A stretch of DNA of 64,000 nucleotides, taken from positions 126,001 to 190,000 of the forward strand of contig CAJNDS010000103.1 of NCBI GenBank assembly GCA_905221605.1, written 5' to 3'. Both the position numbers and the translations under genes were made by a program. Below the pieces are notes generated by a model. It worked only from the letters and a program-made list of their open reading frames with translations. It made no database searches and was not told the DNA's origin. Positions 35,885-47,414 of this stretch are shown here, one piece after another; positions within the stretch are counted from its first letter, which is position 1, and each line of letters begins with the position of its first letter. The DNA is from Symbiodinium natans (taxonomy: Eukaryota > Sar > Dinophyceae > Suessiales > Symbiodiniaceae).

Positions 35885-38800
35885 AAGTAATTCAAGGACA
35901 AGCGTTCTCTCTTGAGATTCTCGCTTTCTTTCTTGGTTCCGGCATGCCCACGACACTTGAATTTCGATTCATTCCCTTCTAGTGGCTATGAGTAGTTTCT
36001 TGGAGTGGAAGGCTTTATCTGCCCGTGTGCGGATTTAAGGCCTGAATGAAAAGCAGAGCAGTGTTCGCAATGCCGACATGCGTCTCGACACAGTTTAGGA
36101 CCTTAGGATTGCTGCTGGTCGATCTCGAAACGCCGTGCCGTTTCCGGATTCAAGTTCCTGCGGCTGCGTAGAACATCATGTAAGCTTCTCATGCATCCAG
36201 CACAGCAGCCCAGCAATCACAACGAAAGCATGCAAGCGCAAATGCAGTTTGAAAAGCGGTGCATGCAACTATGCACGAACAGTGCATGTCGCATGCGCAC
36301 GTGGTGTGTTGCGTGAATCGACTCAAGAATGCAGATACTTACAACTCGCAACAAAGAGCACTGCATAACACAGCGCAGGCAATGGCTGAAGTGCTCAGAC
36401 TTGACACGGCACTTGTGCGATGTTGAGGCAGGCCAGGCAGGCATGCGTTATTTTTCTGTCCGGACCTCAGGTTGGAGGCAGCATGAGGCAGCCTATTCTC
36501 ACATTACATGGTGCGAGAAGCTGGTATCAAATGCTTGCCACTGCAGGTTGCTTCTGCGCCTTATCCAGGCTCCGGTGCCCTGCAGCACTGCCCTTAGCAG
36601 CTGAGATCCAGCAAGTGTCATTTCGCATGCCGCAACAAGGCATGATCATGCATTCCTAGGCCTAGCCTTTTGTCCAACCTTGCTTTTCATGAGCTTCCCA
36701 GCCTCACATGTGCCGACCCAGAACCAACTTTGGCCGAAGAAGTCCAGGCCGTGGGTGCGTGGGTATGCAAAACTGCGCAGCCTACACACTTCCTGCAGTC
36801 TGGAAAGTACAGTTGTTGCAAGACTTGCTGCACCTTGGCGGGTTTCAGGAGACTTCAGTGATTCAGGCTGTGGCAAAGGATCCGTCATCCTGCCAGGTCG
36901 GTGATGTTGTAGCGCTGGTGGGCCCAAGCCGAACCATCCTCCACTTGGAGTCCCAGGAGTAGACGGGAGGGATTCATTGATTCATTGACTGCCTTTCGAT
37001 GACGATCCGGATGTGCAGCCTTGTTGCTTCCGATGAACCGGCACATTGTCAGTCACTGTCAACTACAGTGAATATTCTGAATCCACTGTCTCATAGCCCG
37101 GTTGCGCACAGAATTGGCTTCCAGATATCAGCAGTAGTAGCTTGTACTTCACGCGCCTTACGCATAAGTCCGTGCGTAAGGCACGAGGGCTGCAAGCTCC
37201 CCATGGAGGCGCCTATTTTCTCCAAAGAAATCATTACCCATACGTTGCATTGTTCGAACAATAGCCTTACTTGCCTCGCGCGAGTGTGAGCGTCGAAGGC
37301 TCCGTGTTTCTTCTTTTCTTCAATAAATCCACAACATGGTATGTACATTCTTCTAATGGAACCCTAAACCCTCGTGCGCATGATGTAGAACGCGATCGAC
37401 ATATTGCGCATGTCTAATGCACGTGCTTCGGCTTGAAATCGGCGGGGGACATGGTACAAGGTGTATCTTAAGGGGTTGGGACACTGCAGGCAGGCAGTGT
37501 GTCCGAACCGTAGCACACGATGTCACAAGGTATAGTAGAGGCAACTAAGGCGCAGCTGGCATGCGCGAATCTTGCTCAATGCTCATGGGTATCGTACCCC
37601 TCTTCATGTTGAGTTGCAACTTCTGCGTTTATCTGTTAAGAGAGAGCATTCGGAAGGAGCGCGACTGCGCGATCGTCACTTTCGGGTACGAAGGCTCCCA
37701 TTCCTTTGAGTTGAGAGGCAGCACCGAGAGCTGCGTCCGGCTCAAGTGAGTAGGAGGCTGCCAGAGCACAGCAAGTCGCAAAGCAAATCTGAGCAGTGCC
37801 AGGCTCGATCATCATTAGCTGCTTCGAGGGCACCTTGAACATCACTACAGAGGGCTGCTCGCCAAGGCCTGCATACTGGACACCTGGGAGAGCTGCCATG
37901 CTCAGATCTGTTCAGATCCGCAGGGCAGTACCGGGTGCACAAACTCCTGCAAACTGTGGATGACGAAACTGTGTAAACACAGGGCACCAGCTCTTTCTTC
38001 GTGCGTGCTGTGTGAGCATGGACATGCTGCCCGCAATTTCTGCCCTCACAATAGTTTGGAAATAGCATGAGATAACATGACAGTGCATCTATGCATTGCG
38101 CTTTCGGACACGCAGCCCTGGGCCCTGCACTTGCGGGAGTAAATGTAACTCTAACCGCGCTTTCAACTCGTCAGTTGGACTTCTAAAGCACGCAATGCAG
38201 CAAGAGCCCCTTTAACACGGTAGGCGAAGAACGTGCATTACCGTGTCAGCGCATCGGACTTGGCCGCGGAACCTGACAGGCGATGTCAGCCTTCTCAATC
38301 CATCACGGTGCGCTTGGGAGAACAGTCCGTGAGTGCTTCCCCTCTGAACATCATCGTGGCACGCTGAGTTGCAAGACTTGGCTTCCTGCGTTCTTTACCG
38401 GCATGTGGCACTTGGACCAGTTTCTATCTGTTTCTATTGAGGCCAGCGGTGGTCAAGAGGAGCGGCTCTGCAGAAATCTGCTCCATTCTGAGATGACTCC
38501 TGGGCCGCTCCTTTATGATGGACGAGTGTTTTTTCAAGGCCTTGACAGTTGAGCCATTGAGGAACCCGCTTTTTCGCAGCACGTACATCATGTACTGCAA
38601 CTTTGGTGAGGCCTGGTGAAGCTGCCAGTCCTAAGGAACAGTTTTGCGATAGGACTCAGGACATGTATGACCTTGCTTTCGAGCCATGGAATAGACACCT
38701 AATTTGATAGGTCACAGGTGCTACATGGCCAAGGGCCTATACTATGCATGGTTATCCGGGCACATTCAGTGACCATACATGTCTCTTCCTGAGCAGGTGA

Positions 38801-40940
38801 CAGTGGATACCCGCGATTGCGTCACACAGCTTCACTCTAAGCTGATGGCGAAACTGAAGGATTCTATTGAATGTTTCTGCGCGCATGCGCAATCGCATTG
38901 TGCTGGCCCGCATGCCGGCATGCAGCCCACTGTCCAGTCCTGCTGCAGTCCATGAAAGGCTGTTATACTTGTGCCTATCCGCTGACCGTTCGAGATGCGC
39001 TAGAGAGGGGTGTGTGTGTGTGTGTGTGTTGTGTGTGTGAGAACAGGGGTCAAATGCGTGGGAAGCAGGACCTCGCCAAGTACATTTGACCTTTAAGGAA
39101 TCACAGATTCTACGTCTTGGGTTGCGTCAACATCAGAAGTCAGCAGGTGTCAACCAGGAGCTGGCCGCTGCTCCTCCCTGTAGTTAGTAATCGCCTTCAA
39201 AAGCCAACGTGTACCAGTGTGCAGTCCAGCGTTAAGCAGAGGTCGCAAGAATGCCTGAGACGGCAAATCTGTAGTGAGAAAACAAGAAACAAAAAGTCCC
39301 GTGATCTCAGTCTCAGTGCCACAAAAACAAAAGCTGAGCCGAATAACGCGCAGAGGTGGGATCCGATGGGGGATCCACCCTGGACGCCTCGATCGAGGCA
39401 AGCTTCTATAGGCCCGGGGCGTCTCTGAGTGAAGCGCCCTGAGAGTACTCAAAACATTCGGTCGCCTCAAGGGAGTATGATTATATGGGATCCCAGATTT
39501 TGCGGATATCCCGAACTCAGGGCCTGGAAGGGTGTCTTGAGAATGTCCAAGGCTGATGCTACTCAGCTACTCTACTCGTACTTAGTACTCGTACTTAGTA
39601 GTTACACGGCTCCAGCGCTCCACAGCTCCTCCCTCGCTGTGGACTGCAGGCCTTTCGGATGGAGCTGTTCTGATGCCCCTCAGTTGCAGTTGCTCACATC
39701 TCCCTGTGGCGCGCTGCGTTGCTTCGTCCCAAGGCTCGGCGGACTAGGCAATGAGGGCCCAATCAAGGAGGCCGTGCCCAGACAGTTTGTGCAGCTATAC
39801 AAGAGCCGCTCAGCTTTGCAGCTGGGAGAAGGCAAGAGCCCTTGAGAAAGAACCTCTCCTCGTGAGCTTGAAGCAGATTCTTCTTCAACGGGTGCAAGAA
39901 AGAGTGTGAAGTGTGCCAGGTCTGGCAGTGGACGCCAAGCCCGTGGGCAGCCCCAGACATGCAGCGTGTCAAAACTGCCCGGAGTGCAAGTGCAACTACC
40001 TCCGTAGACAATTACTACCCGCAGGGCGGATTCGTCTCCTCATCTGCGCTGGGACCTCCTGAAACGCAGGACCAACATCCTGGAAGGGGTTTGGACACAG
40101 ACTGCCAAGCTGCCACCATGGCCGGCTGCTGAGGCGGTGGCTTAGTACCGTGTTGCCCGATTCTAGGGCTTCTGGTCTTGAAGGGGCTCCTCAAGGCGGC
40201 ATTACAGCAATCGAGTTGCCATGTTGCACTCGGGCCACTGCTAGGCCGCTAGGCGAGGGATGCTTGAGACAAGCCAACCACCACCCGAGTCATTCCCGAG
40301 TCCCGCGTCTTGCATACGAGGCGGGTTAGGGGTTAATTTAATTGAAGGTTTCAAGATTTGAAGGCCTCAGGATAGTGTAGGGCTTTGGATTTGCAAAGAT
40401 ACAGCCTGAGTGCGTAAATCGATTAAGGAGTGGCCGCTTTGATGCTGCGGCGGTCCAGCAAGTGACGGCCGAGTCTGAGCAGGCAGATGGACTTCATTGC
40501 TGATGCCCAACTCATATGTTTCCAGAGCGGCTGCTCTGTTCAAATCCCGACCGTCTCGAATGCACAGTTTCTCTTCTACTCGCAGGGTGCAGTTCCCTCT
40601 GTCCCTCTTGCAGAAGATCTTACCAGCGCAGCTGCTCATGGCTTGGTGTCGATTTGTGCCCCTTTCCCAAATCCGAATAGGTTGTCCTGATGGGTGGCAA
40701 CGACAACCAGAACCGAGGCATTCACAGATGTGGGGCCCGGTCCCAGTACTGCTGGAACTCCTCACGCCTCCGGCTTGGCAGGAGATGTTTGGCGGTGGCT
40801 GCGCAGTCCAGCAATTATCGAGCTGCCATGAGCTGAGAATGGGTTCTCGTGCGCCGCCCCGATCAGAAGCATTTGCCGCCCTCAAATGCGCAGACTCGAG
40901 AAAACGATAAGAGACGACAAAACGACAACAAATACTGCAC
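35885..40940. other. Gene-poor region with one possible exon and a hairpin
   Basis: The only notable open stretch is about 36800-36962 plus, reading WKVQLLQDLLHLGGFQETSV and then CQVGDVVALVGPSR to TAG. It could be a terminal exon of an unknown protein. A perfect 10-bp inverted repeat lies at 37155-37182. A short (GT)n is at 39009-39038. The frames at 39429-39845 and 40367-41011 have no recognisable content. Confidence 0.4.
37155..37182. repeat. Perfect inverted repeat, 10-bp arms, 8-base loop
   Basis: GCCTTACGCA at 37155-37164 pairs with TGCGTAAGGC at 37173-37182, around TAAGTCCG. No coding context is evident. Confidence 0.8.
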
Positions 40941-41185
40941 GGCTCACGGAAACGTCGTTTCAGTACTTCGCTTGTAAAACAAATCAAAGCAGGTCCAGCC
41001 GGCTCACACAAAGGTTGATTCCAGTAAAATGCCTGTAGTACAAATCAATGATGAAAATCCAGCAGGCTCGCGCAGCTCGATTCCAGTATTCAGCTTGTGC
41101 CACCAACCAATCAACATCCAGCCGGCTGCCGGAAACGTCGAGTTCGGTACTCAGCTTGTACTACAAACCGATGAACAGCCGGTAC
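40940..41185. repeat. Diverged ~62-bp tandem repeat, four copies
   Basis: Copies start at about 40940, 40995, 41059 and 41121. Each has CAGCCGGCTC (or a variant), then AAACGTCGATTC, CAGTA, CAGCTTGTA, and an ACAAA-CAATGA end. Divergence between copies is roughly a quarter of positions, so the array is old. Confidence 0.75.
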
Positions 41186-42960
41186 AAGCGCTAGCAGCCG
41201 CTAGCAGAACTAAAGCTGTATTGCGAAGCAATGGAAGTCGTATCTAGGTATCTACAGGCTTGGCTTCAGAGACCATCCTCGGGCTTGGGTATACGGGTAT
41301 GCCAGGAAGATGGACATGGGTTTTTTTCATGTCGTGCTTCTGGCATCCGCTCCACGTTGCGGGGCGTTTTCAACTGTAGCAAATGTCCCACATGCATCAG
41401 CACATGGAGGCAGTTGGACGACAGTGAAGTAATTGGGAGTCAGGCACAAGACTGCGTCGGAGCCTAAGTTGAACCGCAAAGTTGGCAAGCGCAGCAAAGC
41501 ATGCATCATTTCATAGGTGTCCGATTATGGGCGTCGTCTGTCGGAGACTTAATCTTCGCATGAATTCATTGGACTTCACTGTGCCTTTCGTGCAGATGAG
41601 GACCTGCTATGCCTTGGCTGGGGTTTCTGGCAGACAATGGCATATCTCGCATTACCTCGAGGCTGGAACAGCTATGAGAGTCGTGCAAGCGGATGTAGCT
41701 GACGCAGTGATTCCCACAACGTTTTCATGGTTGAATGGAAGATGCAATCGGTCTTGCCCACCTTGCCTAGCACTTGCCTGGCAATTCTCAGATGTCGACG
41801 GAGATCCACATTGACTTACTCCACTCCGGAGGCCAGTTTCAACGAAAGAAACATGTCTCTTCCAGGAGAGTGCTTGCCAAAAGTGCGACTAGGTTAAAGT
41901 GTTGGTGGCGCTCTCAGTATAGGCACTTGTTTTTTAAGCGTGTTTGAGCCTGGGTTTTCGGGAGCGGCGGGGGGTTCGACCTTGGGTATGCTCGGTCTCT
42001 TCCGGCACCGTCTCCATGAGATCAAAAATGGTGTGCCCTGCTATGATACGGTCCCTTAAGAGTTCCTTGTGGTTAGTCTTTAGGCTGCCCAGGGAGGGAC
42101 AACATGTTGAGAGACCTCACAGAAGCGCCAGGTCCTGGGGGTCTGCCTACTGGCGCAGCCGGCGTTGGAGCAGCTGTTGTTGCTGCTTGGTATGGTGGAG
42201 GATGGTGTGCTGCTGCTGCTGCTGCTGATGACGATGAGGGCGGTTATGATTGTGTTGGGTTGGTGTAGTGTTTGTGGTAGCTGTAGCAACACCAGAGTGC
42301 TCACAGTTCATGATGCCGCAATTTTGGCTTCCTGCATCCCAGGCCATAGAACTGGACAGCTGCAGGCAGACCTTCCGTGTGCGCCGCTCAGCGTTGCATC
42401 CCCGTGTCTTGAAAACAAGACCGCATGCCTCTCTGGCAGACACTCAGGCGGAAGGAGGGCGGTGGAGTGCGCCACATGTTGCGTTGCACGATGGCGAGAC
42501 CTCCAGTGACTTGGTGCAGGTACAACCGGTTGCACAGGAGATCAGCCGCCTCAGCCTTTACATCCCAGAACTCAGCCTGGCCCATCCATGATGCAAAAAC
42601 ATCGTGTGTCTGCTGAAGTGAAAAAGGTTAAGACAGATGCCCGGCAGTGCACAGTAGAATCTTGGCCTCTTCGATACATTTTGAATCACATGTTGATCAG
42701 AAAGCCTTGGCCCCTCTTTCGCCTTCAACTGGCTTGAAAAAGCGATGAATGGAAACCTCAGGTGCCCCAATACCTCCGATACCTGCGACAAAGCTCAGGC
42801 CGTGGGCCCGCGCGGATGCACCTGCTGTCAGGTGGGGGTTTTGGCAGGATGGGGCCAGAATGGAGGTGGAGGAAGTTGCAGAATTGAGAGGGGTGCCGTC
42901 GCAAGAGTATGGTGACCAAACCGAGTTGGTTCAGAATTGGGTGCTGGAGGTATCAAGAAA
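41186..42960. other. Region with short unrecognised frames
   Basis: Nothing is recognised. A short CTG run lies at 42212-42226, within a frame that is open by composition. Confidence 0.4.
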
Positions 42961-42984
42961 GATTAGCTTGATTGTCGTCTGCCC

Positions 42985-43065
42985 ATGTTTAGTGGGTTCA
43001 CCGTTGTTCAAGATGAGAGGAGGAATATTGCCTTGGGTGTCTCGACTCTGGCCTTTCGGAAGGAA
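42985..43065 (+). CDS. Possible C-terminal exon of a pepsin-like aspartic protease
   Basis: The frame reads FSGFTVVQDERRNIALGVST. This fits the last conserved segment of pepsin-type (A1) proteases: a hydrophobic pair, a strand of the type 'tVFD', then 'nrIGfA'. The ILG-D element that normally precedes it is not visible, and neither catalytic Asp-Thr/Ser-Gly motif is seen nearby. It may be an isolated exon, a remnant or a coincidence. Confidence 0.2.
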
Positions 43066-43389
43066 GGCTTCTGTTCCTGTGTTGACCCAGTTCTACTTGT
43101 AAGTGTTGCCTTCAGAGAGCGGAAGCGACACAGACCGATTGTCGGTAACCTCACAGGTTGGGGCCTTCCGGCGCAGCCTTTCCTGGGCAGGCTCGACCAC
43201 TAAAGCTACTGACGCCACCGGGCAGTGATTCGGAGCCGTTCCCACCACCTTGCTTTGCAGTTGCGCAGCCTCCGGTTCGTTCTGGACCGCGAGAAGCAGG
43301 AGGTCCCTTGCAGTGATAGGTCTGAAAGAGTGCCTGCTTGAAGCATGTGTTTTTGTTCGGCTTGAGGCTCTGGAAGTGGAGGCTTCTTG

Positions 43390-43720
43390 TTGAACTGATG
43401 TGTGTTTGCCGATGTGTTTTTGCAGATCATTCTGTACAGCGACAACGTCCTGATGGCGCCAGCAGGCCGGAATTCGGGGGCGACCCCTGCATCTCTTCTG
43501 CTTTCCAACCTATCCCATGCTCAGTCCGAATTTTTCACCCGAGGTGCTTCTGAAGGACAGCTAGGCGTCCGGAGCCCAGCTGTTCCACATTGTTCCATGG
43601 TAGCACTTTCGAGAGAGAGGTACTCTTGCGATGCGAATACAACCGACTTCAGTTGCAGGTCCCCGTGGGTGGTGGCGCGCGGAGCACAGAGCATGTGCAG
43701 AAAGCGTTGAACCACGCAAG
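43390..43720 (+). CDS. Possible exons of an unknown gene
   Basis: After an acceptor-like TTTTTGCAG at 43418-43426 the frame reads IILYSDNVLMAPAGRNSG. In another frame, around 43590-43715, it reads FEREVLLRCEYNRLQLQVPV and then GGGARSTEHVQKALNHA. Both look protein-like and may be exons of the same gene as 43863-44140. No family is recognised and borders are not defined. Confidence 0.25.
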
Positions 43721-43862
43721 AACAGGCGCCCTGTACTCGGCTCATGTCCAGGTTTGTCATGACTATTCCGGGCCATTGCCTCAGAGATCACATATTGTAT
43801 ATACCGGTATTCAATCATAAGCCTCTGTAGTATACCGCAGTTCCAGCCACCGTGAGAGTTGT

Positions 43863-44140
43863 AGTGCTGCACAGATAACATCCTGTCCCGGACGGATCTG
43901 GGGGTACATGTCACAAGAAAGAAGCACGTTTCAGAAGCTGTTTCCATCCTCGACACATTCGCCCGACAATTCGATTCGTGTCTGATGCGTGCAGTTGAAC
44001 ATATGCAAGACTTACAAGACCCTCAGCTGTTCACAGATATGTTGGCCAACCTCAGGGGCAATGCCTCCATCGAGTGTCCCAACATGCCTCCGCCGGTGTC
44101 TATCATGTTTCTGAAGCGGGCGGCTCAGATCCGAGGATGA
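43863..44140 (+). CDS. Probable terminal exon of an unknown protein
   Basis: The frame is open from an in-frame TAG that ends at 43862 to TGA at 44138-44140 and contains no good start, so it is best read as a last exon. Its content is strongly protein-like: HVSEAVSILDTFARQFDSCL, MRAVEHMQDLQDPQLFTDML and ANLRGNASIECPNMPPPVSI, ending LKRAAQIRG. The pattern suggests an alpha-helical protein. No family is recognised. A possible acceptor is GTTGTAG just before 43863. Confidence 0.4.
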
Positions 44141-45609
44141 GATCCTGCACTTGCGAGCTCAGACTTAATCAACTGCCCAGTGGAGTAGCACGATATGACA
44201 AGATATACTGAGCCCAAACATAAATATCGGCGGTCGCTGCACTCACACAGTGCGCACTTCTCTTCGATCCTTTGTCTGCAGCTCCTTGAACGCTCAGGAC
44301 CGTGGAGTTGGTTGTTTGGCCCGAGGCCACGCTGGAGATCAGGACGAACCTTGCATTCTTACATAGGATGAAAGATGACGAAGGCAAATGAAAGAACGCG
44401 AGCATTCGATCCAATGCGATCCAATTCAGCCAGGGTGAGTGACGCAGGTGTCAGAAATCATACGAGCCAGTGCCACTACACCCCCTTGCATTCAAGTCAG
44501 CAAGGGCGGACCCGTGTGCTCAAATCCCTGTGCAGCGACGGGAGCACTTGAAAAGCCACACTCCTCAGTTGATGGAGCGCATCACCGGCTTCTGAGTTTC
44601 CGTCTCCATCATGCCACCAGAGTGACACCCATAGCGACACCCAAGCGATGGGAGTTTTCAAGCCGGAGGGCAACCCAATCAGACTCCACACGGTACGCGC
44701 CTTTATAACCTTGAAAGTTCCAAAGCGACACCTTCAGACATGAAGCCCAGATGATACCACAACCCTGTACAGAGGGAGCGCTTGAAAAGCATTAGCACAA
44801 GCAACGAGTTTTTTGGCGGAGTTTTTGTCAGTCGCTCATATCCAGCAATAGTATCATGTTCCCGTACGCAGGAGGCTTGCAGCACAGCCCTCGGAGCTCC
44901 TTCTTGGTTAATCCTTCAAATTTTGCAGCTACCGCTTGTGCCCTTACTGAGCGTGAGGCCGTGATGTCGTAGCCTGGGAAGCGTTACAAGAGAGAGGTGG
45001 GCATAGGAAGACGCTGGTGCATGCAAGGTCATGGCACCTGCAGGCTACTGGCAGCGTGGACCCTAGATGCCTGTGCAACGGAGGTGTAAACTCACGCGCT
45101 GTGCGTGATGACTTGCACAACTAACATGTACAGTCGTGAATGCCTGTGCGCCGTCCACAATTCCTTGCCGCTCACGCCGAGTGGTTCCACAAAGCTTGCA
45201 GCTTGTCCAAGCAACATATGTATAGCAGGAGTTCGAGCACCTGTGCTAGAAGCAAGGCAGATTGACCTGACATGTCAAAACATGAAAAGCATTTGTCCGT
45301 CCATCGTCATCGTCGCCTTCCGTTGCCTTGCAATGCCGCAGCCTGTAGGCCAGCCCATAGCTGCCATAGCTCCCACACCTGCAGTGTGCGTGTGTGTGAG
45401 CCCCAGGGTTTCCTGTTAATTAAGCACCCCATTCTCCACAGGGCATGCGGCCAACATCCTCTGGCAGCATGTGATCCAGACCGAAAGGAAGGCAGCTGTT
45501 CAATGGGCTGCCAGCTCAGCTGTGCAGAGGGTCAGAACAGCTCTGAGCCACCAATACTCGTGCCGTGGCCCCATCGCTCTTGTTCAAGTTGGGCTTCAAT
45601 GCATACGGT

Positions 45610-45677
<68 letters not shown>

Positions 45678-46295
45678 GTGAGCTTTGACTCTTGTAGAGG
45701 CGTCTATGATGATGGTGTAGCAATCGCTGCAATTAGCTGAGGAGGAGTGTTGGGGCTTCATGCGCGCAGAGTCCACACGGCTGCAGAACTCCGCCTCTGC
45801 GTGCATCTTACAGACAAGCCCTGTGGTCTCATGTAACGAAAGAAACGTGGTAGAGCAGATGCATTTGGGTGTTCTGCTACGTGAGGTGCCATCACTTCGT
45901 GCAGCTGGACAGTCAGTTGTCGAGCCCAAGGCGCGGCCGGATTGAGCCGAATGTCTTGAATAGCCCGAACCCTTTGCCGTGGCCAGAAGTTTTCCAAGCC
46001 CAGTTTGTGACAAGCATGATGCAGATGTATTGCGGGAGGATGCCAACATGATGGGAGCCCACGCCTTCCATTCGGGGCGAAGCCGTGTGTGCTCACGCGA
46101 AAAGTTTGTAAAGGGTAGCTCTGCAAGTCAGTTTGTGCCCCCTTTGCCATGGAACGCATCGACCCTCGTGTCCGGATGGCATTGGACATGGAGCAGGGCC
46201 GCGGGCTCCTCAGGTATTGATGATTGATGGCTGAGAAGGTGGTAGGACCTGGTAGGAGTTGAGCTATGTTAAGCCACGAGCCCCGTGCCACGAAA
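44141..46295. other. Spacer upstream of the rhodopsin gene
   Basis: No gene recognised. It contains the CTG repeat at 45612-45675. Long minus-strand frames here (45516-46049, 45758-46600) are partly the mirror of the rhodopsin gene and of the CTG repeat. Confidence 0.5.
45612..45675. repeat. Pure (CTG)21 microsatellite
   Basis: Twenty-one uninterrupted CTG triplets (CAG on the minus strand). It lies about 640 bases upstream of the rhodopsin start. Frames on either strand give poly-Leu, poly-Ala, poly-Cys, poly-Gln or poly-Ser. Confidence 0.97.
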
Positions 46296-46313
46296 TGAGG
46301 TCTTTCCGAAGCA

Positions 46314-47411
46314 ATGGCCATGATCCAGGACTCCATGGACAACGTCCGGCGCCTGCAAGTTGAGAACTGTGACTCGGTGGACTGGAACGACGCGCACAAC
46401 GTCGCCCAGATTGCCCAGGGCACCATGTTCCTCCTCTTGGCTATTTGGCTCATCTTCGCAAACAATGCCAAAGTGGCGGTTGGCCAGAAGGCGCCACTGG
46501 AACAGCGGCACAATGTCTGTGCCACCCTGAGCACCGCTGTGGCTCTCTTCTCGGGCTTCTTCAACATCATGCAGCTGACAGGCATCGATGACTTCGACAT
46601 CCCGGGCTACACAGGAGGCTTCGTGTTGCAGCTCGCCCGGCCTGTCGAGTGGATTCTCACCTGTCCCATTCTACAGCTGAAGCTGGTGGTGTTGGCTGGG
46701 GCACGGGTGCCGTCATACCGTCGGTTCATGATGCCCATGCTCTCGGCATCTGTCCTTTTGACCGGTGTGGCCGCTACATTCACAGAAGGAGCACTGCGCT
46801 ATGTATGGTTTGTCTTCGGATCAATCTTCTGCGGAATCATGTTCTACTACAATGCGCAGCAGGTTTCGGAGAACAGCGAGGGCGAGGAATCTTTGCTTCA
46901 CGGTGAATCAGACTACCGCAGGCTGACGCTACTGCTGATTATCACTTGGTTCCCGTTCCCAATCTGGTTCGCCTTGAGCCCGGAAGGTTTCAACATTGTG
47001 GACTCAGAGCTGACGATCGAAATGGGTTGGGTGGCCTTGAACCTGCTGGCGAAATTCTCCATGATCATCCTGGGGCAGCGGATGAAGATGGTTCACCAGC
47101 GCAAGATCGAGGCCGCGCGGGAGCTCTACGGCATGTCCCCCAATGACGCAGTGTCCGGCCAGGCGTTGGACCAGAAGGCGCTGGCCGAGTCTTCGGGCAA
47201 GGGACGGCGCTTGGATGCTTCTGACTATGGACTCGGCATCGGAGAGGAAGCAGAGAGCGAGGAGAAGATGATGGAACTCGTGGCTGACACCATGGTGACG
47301 CTGCAGCTGGCCAACCACACCGAGCGTTTGATCAAGCTTCTCGTGGAGAGCGGCGCCGCCGTGTCTGCAATTTGGGCTTTCTTTCAGGGGGCTTTCAACT
47401 CTCAACCGTAA
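46314..47411 (+). CDS. Type I (microbial) rhodopsin, intact, intronless, with C-terminal extension
   Basis: A 365-residue retinal-binding seven-helix membrane protein. An in-frame TGA at 46296-46298 precedes the ATG, so the start is well set. In bacteriorhodopsin numbering: R109=Arg82, E112=Asp85 (counterion), W113=Trp86, T116=Thr89, P118=Pro91, K123=Asp96 (proton-donor site). The helix F motif is TWFPFPIW at 211-218. K247 (LLAKFSMI) is the Schiff-base lysine, and N243 sits at Asp212. The RPVEWILTCP block resembles channelrhodopsins and enzyme-linked rhodopsins more than proton pumps. Residues ~260-365 form a hydrophilic extension ending in an amphipathic helix, not a kinase or cyclase. Absence of introns contrasts with the neighbours and suggests retroposition. 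Whether it pumps, conducts or signals cannot be told from sequence alone. Confidence 0.9.
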   Translation: MAMIQDSMDNVRRLQVENCDSVDWNDAHNVAQIAQGTMFLLLAIWLIFANNAKVAVGQKAPLEQRHNVCATLSTAVALFSGFFNIMQLTGIDDFDIPGYTGGFVLQLARPVEWILTCPILQLKLVVLAGARVPSYRRFMMPMLSASVLLTGVAATFTEGALRYVWFVFGSIFCGIMFYYNAQQVSENSEGEESLLHGESDYRRLTLLLIITWFPFPIWFALSPEGFNIVDSELTIEMGWVALNLLAKFSMIILGQRMKMVHQRKIEAARELYGMSPNDAVSGQALDQKALAESSGKGRRLDASDYGLGIGEEAESEEKMMELVADTMVTLQLANHTERLIKLLVESGAAVSAIWAFFQGAFNSQP

Positions 47412-47414
47412 GCC

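Noticed and set aside
46200-46320. Relict trans-spliced leader before the rhodopsin start
   Set aside because: The dinoflagellate spliced-leader core (CCATTTTGGCTCAAG) is not found here or elsewhere in the window. A partial resemblance at about 24515-24535 on the minus strand has gaps and mismatches and looks like chance.
45758-46600. A 280-codon minus-strand frame over the rhodopsin gene
   Set aside because: It is antisense to a strongly supported rhodopsin and has no family signal.
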